Shown: piece by piece, positions 6,440 through 10,249 of the stretch
Layout: each line of letters starts with the position of its first letter
Position numbering within the stretch: position 1 is the stretch's first letter
Origin: JAGVWT01 sp964538405
Lineage (GTDB): Archaea; Nanobdellota; Nanobdellia; Pacearchaeales; GW2011-AR1
Direction of reading: 5' to 3'
DNA length: 10,249 nucleotides
Assembly (NCBI GenBank): GCA_964538405.1
Contig: CAZIET010000024.1
Coordinates: forward strand, 1 to 10,249
Notes under the pieces: model-generated
Databases searched by the model: none
What the model saw: the letters and a program-made list of their open reading frames with translations, nothing else
Told to the model about the DNA's origin: nothing
Made by a program: the position numbers and the translations under genes

Positions 6440-7780
6440 TTACCCTCCCCTGTGCCAAATGTTTTTCTTTATTGTGATTGCTGAATAGAAAATCAGCCAT
6501 GACAGACATAATGTGGACAGAACACTCATGAATGGCCTGTAAATCCATGCCTGTGATCTTGGACTTTCGATTTTGTAGGCCAATCCATACAATGAACCAA
6601 TGAACAAAATTCCCCCCAAATACAAGAATGGAGCAATTGGATCCCCACTCATTGGAAGGTAAATCAATTGTCTCAACGCTATAAATGGTCCTATCACTGT
6701 AAATAATGCTCCTAAATAATATTTCGCTGCGGGAATTGTTGGTTTTCTCCAGTAAAATGATCCTGTGAAAAACAGATTTCTTATGAAACTCTTTTTCCAT
6801 CTGACGTGCTGTCTTAAAAGTTTTTTGAATGTGTTGGGAACCACAGTCCATACTTTTGCTGATTTGGAGTAAACGACTTTCCAGTATCTTTCAGGGTAAT
6901 TTGGTTTCATAAATGATGAGCCTGCGTACTTTTTCTTCAATTTTTTTCCAATTATTGTGCTTCCCAAAACATATCCTGTTAATTGCCTGTCCGTCGCGAA
7001 TCTGAATTCATTACCCAGGAACTTGTCATTAACCCATGCAGGGATGAAGTTCCAAATTGCCTCTTTTCTGAACACTGCCAAAGGTCCGGATAAACAACTT
7101 ACAGAGCTATAGCTGCTTTCAAGAGCCTTTTCAACCGAATATTGTGTTTCATACCAGGTGTCTTGGATTTTTGTAAGGAAATTTTCATTTGCATTCAAGG
7201 CTCTTCCATGCCCGCAAGCCCCTCCCACTTTTGGATCATTTAGGAAAATCTTAATCATTGTGTCTATTGCGTCTGGAGCCACAACACAATCACTGTCTGT
7301 AAAAACAAAAATATTTCCTTTGGCAATCTTAAGTCCTTCAGTTATGGCCCCTTTTTTCCCAATATTTTTTTTAAGATGGATTATTCTTACTCCTTCAATG
7401 CCCTTAAACTCATCAAGTGCCTCTTTTGTGGAATCTGTACTTGCATCATTTACTACAATTATTTCCTTATTTTTGTAGGTAGAATTTAGCAAAGAATTTA
7501 CGCACCTTTTTATTATCAATGGCTCATTATATGCAGCAACAACACAAGAAACAAACGGTTTCTTTAAATTATGAACTTTATTATCGATTTTCTTGGCTGG
7601 ATCCTTATATTTCACATAGGAAATTAGGAATGTGAAAAATATAACCGAAGTTACAATCAGCCCATAGCTAAACAGGAAAATGTTGTTTACATTGTTGAAA
7701 AAATATTTGCTGTAAACAATTATTGCCAGAGAGGTTAATATGAAGAATACCACAACAAACTTTGTCAATTTGGAAACCAT
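6440..7780 (-). CDS. Membrane family-2 glycosyltransferase, hyaluronan synthase/NodC-like
   Basis: A 446-residue processive polysaccharide synthase. Two membrane segments come first (about 6-24 and 33-57), then a cytoplasmic GT-A domain: V81-A-A-Y-N-E, N111-D-A-S-T-D, F160-T-D-S-D164, S231-G-P-L-A-V-F-R, T263-D264-R-Q-L-T and R323-Q-H-V-R-W328, the Q-x-x-R-W motif of processive enzymes. Three or so membrane segments close the protein (352-376, 382-402, 412-436). S307-A-K-V-W-T-V-V-P followed by R-W-K-K-S-F is strongly reminiscent of hyaluronan synthases. Such enzymes both build and export the chain. The start at 7780 overlaps the dehydrogenase TGA (ATGA) and has an AGGGGGT ribosome site; an upstream in-frame ATG at 7849 would lie inside the dehydrogenase gene. 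Polymer identity is not deducible. Confidence 0.93.
   Translation of the reverse strand: MVSKLTKFVVVFFILTSLAIIVYSKYFFNNVNNIFLFSYGLIVTSVIFFTFLISYVKYKDPAKKIDNKVHNLKKPFVSCVVAAYNEPLIIKRCVNSLLNSTYKNKEIIVVNDASTDSTKEALDEFKGIEGVRIIHLKKNIGKKGAITEGLKIAKGNIFVFTDSDCVVAPDAIDTMIKIFLNDPKVGGACGHGRALNANENFLTKIQDTWYETQYSVEKALESSYSSVSCLSGPLAVFRKEAIWNFIPAWVNDKFLGNEFRFATDRQLTGYVLGSTIIGKKLKKKYAGSSFMKPNYPERYWKVVYSKSAKVWTVVPNTFKKLLRQHVRWKKSFIRNLFFTGSFYWRKPTIPAAKYYLGALFTVIGPFIALRQLIYLPMSGDPIAPFLYLGGILFIGSLYGLAYKIESPRSQAWIYRPFMSVLSTLCLSWLIFYSAITIKKNIWHRGG
6443..6450 (-). promoter_or_regulatory. Shine-Dalgarno of the deacetylase gene
   Basis: GGGGAGGG on the minus strand lies four bases upstream of the ATG at 6439 and contains GGAGG. 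It overlaps the end of the glycosyltransferase gene and fixes the start of the deacetylase. It contrasts with the leaderless starts elsewhere in the window. Confidence 0.6.
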
Positions 7781-9060
7781 CAGTACCCCCTGCCGATTCC
7801 AGCATAGTAAATGTTTTTTTCTTTGATTTGGCCGTTGTTTTCCAAACAATTCCTTCCGTCTATAATTACTTTGACCTTACCACCCCAATCTTCTATGTTC
7901 ATGAACTCTTTGTGGTTTGTTGCAATGATTATTCCGTCACAGTTTTCCAAAATGTGTTTTAATGTTGAATCAGAATGTCCATTGCAATGAGGATCATGGG
8001 CCATTACCTTAGATCCTTTTTCAAGCAATTCTTTTTTTATTTCCAGCGAAGGGCTTTCCCTCATATCTCCCATATTTGCCCTGTACGACAATCCAAGAAG
8101 TCCTATTTTGGCATCTTTTAGTTGAATTCCGAATTTCTGCAAACCTTTTTCCAATTTTTCAATTGTGTAACTTGGCATGTGATTATTTATCTGCCTTGCA
8201 GTCTTCATCAGTTGGGTATTGAATCCAAGTTCCTCTGCTTTCTGAATGAGATAATATGGATCTACAGGAATGCAATGTCCTCCTACTCCACATCCTGGAA
8301 AATGGGGCATGAATGCGAAAGGTTTGTTTGAAGAGGCCTTAATCACTTCCACTATGTCAATTCCCATTCTGTCAAATAATTGTGCAAGCTCATTCACATA
8401 TGCTATATTAATATCCCTGAAAGTGTTTTCAACAATCTTGGTTGCTTCTGCAGCCTTTATAGATGAAACTTCATTTATTTCTACATTTAAGAAACTTCTG
8501 TAGAAATCTGCAGCCTTTTTTGTACCTTCTTTTGTCATTGCTCCAATATTTCTTGAAATATTATACACATTCCATTCAGTTACAGGCCATATTCTTTCAG
8601 GACAGTGCGCAAGCTCAAAATCTATTCCTCCCTTCAATCCTGTTTGCTCAAGTATTGGGAGCATAACTTCTTCACACACACCAGGATTCACTGTCGATTC
8701 AAGCACAATCATCTGACCCTTGTGAAGGTATTTCGCAATTTGTTCGCTTGCTTTTATCACAGGAGTCAAATCCGGTTTTTTATTATCATCAACAGGAGTT
8801 GGCACACATATAATCACATAGTCAGAATCATTTAAAACACCGAATTCAGTTGTTGCGTTTATATTTACTTCCATTATGTCTTTTTCCGCCATTTCATCCT
8901 CCACAGGACATATCCTGTTGTTGATTTTGTTGATTCTACGCTCATCAATGTCAATCCCCCACACTTCATACTTGTTGCTTCTTGCAATGGCGCATGCCAA
9001 TGGGAAGCCCACATACCCCATTCCTATGATGGCGACTTGTTTTGTTTTTTGGTTTTCCAT
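7780..9060 (-). CDS. UDP-N-acetylhexosamine (ManNAc/GlcNAc-type) 6-dehydrogenase
   Basis: A 426-residue member of the UDP-glucose/GDP-mannose dehydrogenase family, which oxidises the C6 alcohol of a nucleotide sugar to a carboxylate with two NAD+. Domains in order: an NAD-binding Rossmann part (G13-M-G-Y-V-G18), the V-P-T-P-V loop (86-90), a central helical part with E205-A-T-K208-I-V-E-N-T-F-R, the active site G260-G-H-C263-I-P-V-D-P and a UDP-binding C-terminal part (G323-L-S-Y-R, D332-x-R-E-S-P). C263 and K208 are the expected catalytic residues. C153-P-E-R and the E-N-T-F-R-D-I-N block point to the WecC/WbpA/TviB group acting on UDP-N-acetylhexosamines rather than plain UDP-glucose. Which epimer is used is uncertain. 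It is the first gene of the polysaccharide operon. Confidence 0.93.
   Translation of the reverse strand: MENQKTKQVAIIGMGYVGFPLACAIARSNKYEVWGIDIDERRINKINNRICPVEDEMAEKDIMEVNINATTEFGVLNDSDYVIICVPTPVDDNKKPDLTPVIKASEQIAKYLHKGQMIVLESTVNPGVCEEVMLPILEQTGLKGGIDFELAHCPERIWPVTEWNVYNISRNIGAMTKEGTKKAADFYRSFLNVEINEVSSIKAAEATKIVENTFRDINIAYVNELAQLFDRMGIDIVEVIKASSNKPFAFMPHFPGCGVGGHCIPVDPYYLIQKAEELGFNTQLMKTARQINNHMPSYTIEKLEKGLQKFGIQLKDAKIGLLGLSYRANMGDMRESPSLEIKKELLEKGSKVMAHDPHCNGHSDSTLKHILENCDGIIIATNHKEFMNIEDWGGKVKVIIDGRNCLENNGQIKEKNIYYAGIGRGY
7785..7791 (-). promoter_or_regulatory. Shine-Dalgarno of the glycosyltransferase gene
   Basis: AGGGGGT on the minus strand sits five bases before the ATG at 7780, within the last codons of the dehydrogenase. 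It supports 7780 as the true start over the in-frame ATG at 7849, which has no comparable site. Confidence 0.55.
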
Positions 9061-9067
9061 TTTGTTT

Positions 9068-9094
9068 GGTTTTCGTGACCCGGGTCCGCTAACC
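9068..9094 (-). repeat. GC-rich quasi-palindrome in the leader of the polysaccharide operon
   Basis: The core GACCCGGGTC (9077-9086) is a perfect 10-base palindrome. Outside it GGTTxxCG (9068-9075) faces CGxxAACC (9087-9094) with a single unpaired T at 9076. It ends seven bases before the dehydrogenase ATG and is strikingly GC-rich for this AT-rich region. It could be an operator or an RNA hairpin in the 5' leader that affects translation, since no Shine-Dalgarno is present there. Confidence 0.5.
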
Positions 9095-9126
9095 TAATAT
9101 GATATTTGACTGATTTGATTTTCAAA

Positions 9127-9134
9127 ATATAAAA
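9127..9134 (-). promoter_or_regulatory. Candidate TATA box of the polysaccharide operon
   Basis: TTTTATAT on the minus strand is centred about 70 bases upstream of the dehydrogenase ATG. It would put the transcription start near 9104 and give a leader of about 44 bases containing the GC-rich quasi-palindrome. Another possible box, TTTATAATAAA at 9212-9222, would give a longer leader. Choice between them is uncertain. Confidence 0.4.
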
Positions 9135-9154
9135 TAGGAGATGAACCAGCAATG

Positions 9155-9177
9155 ATTTGTTCAAATTCTAAACAAAT
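9155..9177. repeat. Inverted repeat upstream of the polysaccharide operon promoter
   Basis: ATTTGTT (9155-9161) and AACAAAT (9171-9177) are perfect 7-base inverted arms separated by nine bases. The element lies about 20-40 bases upstream of the candidate TATA box, where an archaeal activator would bind. AT-rich arms can arise by chance, so this is only a candidate operator. Confidence 0.4.
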
Positions 9178-9229
9178 ACCAATTTTTGTCATAACAGAAG
9201 TTAGTTCCTAGTTTATTATAAACCAAAGC

Positions 9230-9278
9230 TGTATGTTTTATTACTCCCAACAAAATTTTGGGTGTATGTTTTGTTACT
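9230..9278. repeat. 16-base direct repeats flanking a small inverted repeat
   Basis: TGTATGTTTTATTACT (9230-9245) recurs at 9263-9278 with one change (A to G), a period of 33 bases. Between the two copies lies CCCAA-N7-TTGGG (9246-9262), which fills the gap exactly. The block sits between the regulator gene and the polysaccharide operon, just past the end of the regulator. No coding frame explains it. Confidence 0.6.
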
Positions 9279-9280
9279 AC

Positions 9281-9300
9281 AAAAATTATATTAAGAAAAA
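9281..9300 (-). terminator. T-rich stretch after the TrmB-like gene
   Basis: On the minus strand the bases just after the TrmB-like stop read TTTTTCTTAATATAATTTTT, two runs of five T. Archaeal termination often uses such T-tracts without a hairpin, so this is a plausible terminator separating the regulator from the polysaccharide operon. Confidence 0.4.
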
Positions 9301-9301
9301 T

Positions 9302-10159
9302 TTACTTTTTTCTACCTTTGGCTGAAAGAAGTTCTTTTTTTACAACGCTTGGGATAATTTCATAAATTTTTTTCTTGCCATTTCTTATGCTCTCGGGATT
9401 TTTTGCCTTTTCCCAGACAAAATTGAATTGACTTCTGAACCAGTTGGAAATTACTTCACCCTTCATTTCAATGATCATCACCCTTTCCAAATAAACCAAA
9501 ATGAGGACTTTGTCTCCCGAGATTATTATTGTTGCGCTGTTTGTGTCTTCATCAATGTATCTTATTTCCTTTAACAGTGGCTTCAAGTTTCCTTTTGCGT
9601 TTTGAACTAGCCCATGATTCAGATCACTCTTAATATTTTGTATTTTTCCACTGTAAAGGATTTTTGCCGGGATTTTCTTTTTTATTCTTTCTTTTGTTAT
9701 CTCATCAATGAACGCCTTTCCCAGAATATCTTCAACTTTCTTTGGAGAACCCCAAATTATAACTTCATGCTCTGTTTTGTAAATGTCATATAATGATTCC
9801 CGGACTTTTGTCACCCCATAAGATACGGAAACCGTTTCAGTCTCCGTTTTTTTGCTTGTCATTGATTCCAAATAAGGAAGAACATCCTGGATTTCTGATT
9901 TCTTTTGTTGTAAATAAGAGAAGATAACACTAGGGGGATTTGCCTCAAAAACACGCCTTTCTCCCTCCAATCGCTCATTTACAAATCCCTTCTGTTCCAG
10001 CCTTCTTATTGCATCGTAAACGTTTGGTCTGTGATATTTGATTCTTTTGGCTATTTCTGTAGCTGTGGATGCTCTTGCTTTTAACAAATCAAGATAGACA
10101 TCAACTTCTATCTTTCCCAATCCTATTTCTTTCAACAGGTCAATAGCTCTTTCGTCCAT
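9302..10159 (-). CDS. TrmB-family transcriptional regulator
   Basis: A 285-residue DNA-binding regulator of the archaeal TrmB family. Residues 1-70 form the winged helix: G13-L-G-K-I-E-V-D-V-Y-L-D-L-L, then A-T-E-I-A-K-R-I with R44-P-N-V-Y-D-A-I-R-R-L as recognition helix and the wing K57-G-F-V. A helical linker (81-98) follows, likely for dimerisation. Residues 105-260 form an effector domain with H132-E-V-I-I-W-G-S and a closing N-F-V-W-E-K-A pattern, as in many archaeal TrmB-like proteins; the ligand pocket cannot be read. Members such as Thermococcus TrmB respond to sugars. It sits upstream of the polysaccharide operon on the same strand but 241 bases away, so it probably has its own promoter. 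Control of that operon is a guess from proximity. Confidence 0.9.
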   Translation of the reverse strand: MDERAIDLLKEIGLGKIEVDVYLDLLKARASTATEIAKRIKYHRPNVYDAIRRLEQKGFVNERLEGERRVFEANPPSVIFSYLQQKKSEIQDVLPYLESMTSKKTETETVSVSYGVTKVRESLYDIYKTEHEVIIWGSPKKVEDILGKAFIDEITKERIKKKIPAKILYSGKIQNIKSDLNHGLVQNAKGNLKPLLKEIRYIDEDTNSATIIISGDKVLILVYLERVMIIEMKGEVISNWFRSQFNFVWEKAKNPESIRNGKKKIYEIIPSVVKKELLSAKGRKK

Positions 10160-10172
10160 AAGAATACATCCT

Positions 10173-10197
10173 TACTAAAGGTATCCTAGTATAATTA
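10173..10197 (-). promoter_or_regulatory. Promoter and candidate autoregulatory operator of the TrmB-like gene
   Basis: TAATTATA (10190-10197, minus strand) is a TATA candidate that would start transcription near 10168 and leave a leader of about eight bases. Overlapping its downstream edge is an inverted repeat, TACTA (10173-10177), nine bases, TAGTA (10187-10191). A repressor bound there would block the promoter, so self-control by the TrmB-like protein is plausible. The arms are short and AT-rich. Confidence 0.45.
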
Positions 10198-10215
10198 TTT
10201 TTCTGTTTTTAATGG

Positions 10216-10243
10216 TAAGTGGTATTTTCTAATACTACACTTA
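10216..10243. repeat. Inverted repeat with a two-base bulge upstream of the TrmB-like gene
   Basis: TAAGTGGTATT (10216-10226) pairs with AATAC-ta-CACTTA (10231-10243): eleven base pairs, loop TTCT, and an unpaired TA in the right arm. It lies about 20 bases upstream of the regulator's TATA box and close to the window end. It could be an operator, or the 3' hairpin of a gene outside the window. Confidence 0.45.
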
Positions 10244-10249
10244 TTTGAA

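Noticed and set aside
6405..6851. 148-residue minus-strand open frame across the glycosyltransferase/deacetylase junction
   Set aside because: Out-of-frame shadow of two strongly supported genes on the same strand.
7781..7849. Longer start for the glycosyltransferase, adding 23 residues
   Set aside because: The added codons lie wholly inside the dehydrogenase gene, the extra residues are unlike a GT2 N-terminus, and the ATG at 7780 has an AGGGGGT site and an ATGA overlap.
9134..9202. Possible short plus-strand peptide of 19 codons after AGGAG in the intergenic region
   Set aside because: Very short, the AGGAG precedes a different ATG that stops after three codons, and nothing suggests conservation.
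9230..9278. CRISPR array
   Set aside because: Only two 16-base copies with a 17-base palindromic gap and no cas genes; units are far too short.
9061..9301. Possible tRNA or other structured RNA gene in the largest spacer
   Set aside because: No cloverleaf, T-loop or acceptor pairing is visible; the repeats there are too short and AT-rich for a known RNA class.

Overview
The window looks like a stretch of an AT-rich archaeal genome. The archaeal call rests on TATA boxes centred about 25-27 bases upstream of start codons (leaderless transcripts), a TrmB-family regulator, a methionyl-tRNA synthetase whose C-terminal tRNA-binding domain is a separate gene, and dense ATGA stop/start overlaps. Small compact genes and lone-domain enzymes fit a DPANN-type lineage (for example Woesearchaeota or Pacearchaeota), but that finer placement is a guess. 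TGA is used as a stop throughout, so the code is standard.

Layout. (1) Positions 1-760, minus strand: a zinc-ribbon plus Hsp20-like protein, followed by a membrane protein that runs off the window edge. (2) Positions 761-853: a divergent intergenic region with one leaderless-type promoter for each direction. (3) Positions 854-4184, plus strand: a tight five-gene operon of metG (catalytic subunit), an SDR oxidoreductase, a flavin split-barrel protein, the detached MetRS tRNA-binding subunit, and a nucleoside 2-deoxyribosyltransferase-like protein. (4) Positions 4220-4783, plus strand: a short prephenate-dehydratase-like protein under its own leaderless-type promoter, ending 15 bases from the convergent next operon. 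(5) Positions 4799-9060, minus strand: a three-gene surface-polysaccharide operon of nucleotide-sugar 6-dehydrogenase, membrane HAS/NodC-like glycosyltransferase, and membrane-anchored PgaB-like deacetylase with a lectin-like C-terminal domain. (6) Positions 9061-9301: a 241-base intergenic region rich in inverted and direct repeats. (7) Positions 9302-10159, minus strand: a TrmB-family regulator with a candidate operator at its own promoter.

How it works together. The clearest system is the polysaccharide operon. The dehydrogenase would make a UDP-uronic acid (most likely UDP-N-acetylhexosaminuronate), the synthase would polymerise and export sugars across the membrane, and the deacetylase would remove N-acetyl groups outside the cell while its lectin-like domain holds the polymer. 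The TrmB-like gene upstream, in a family that often senses sugars, is a natural candidate regulator, and the repeats between them are candidate binding sites. The metG operon is housekeeping, but it oddly places two redox-type genes between the two halves of MetRS.

Nothing here is a defence system, CRISPR array, insertion sequence, tRNA or rRNA as far as I can see. All functional calls come from reading motifs, without database searches.
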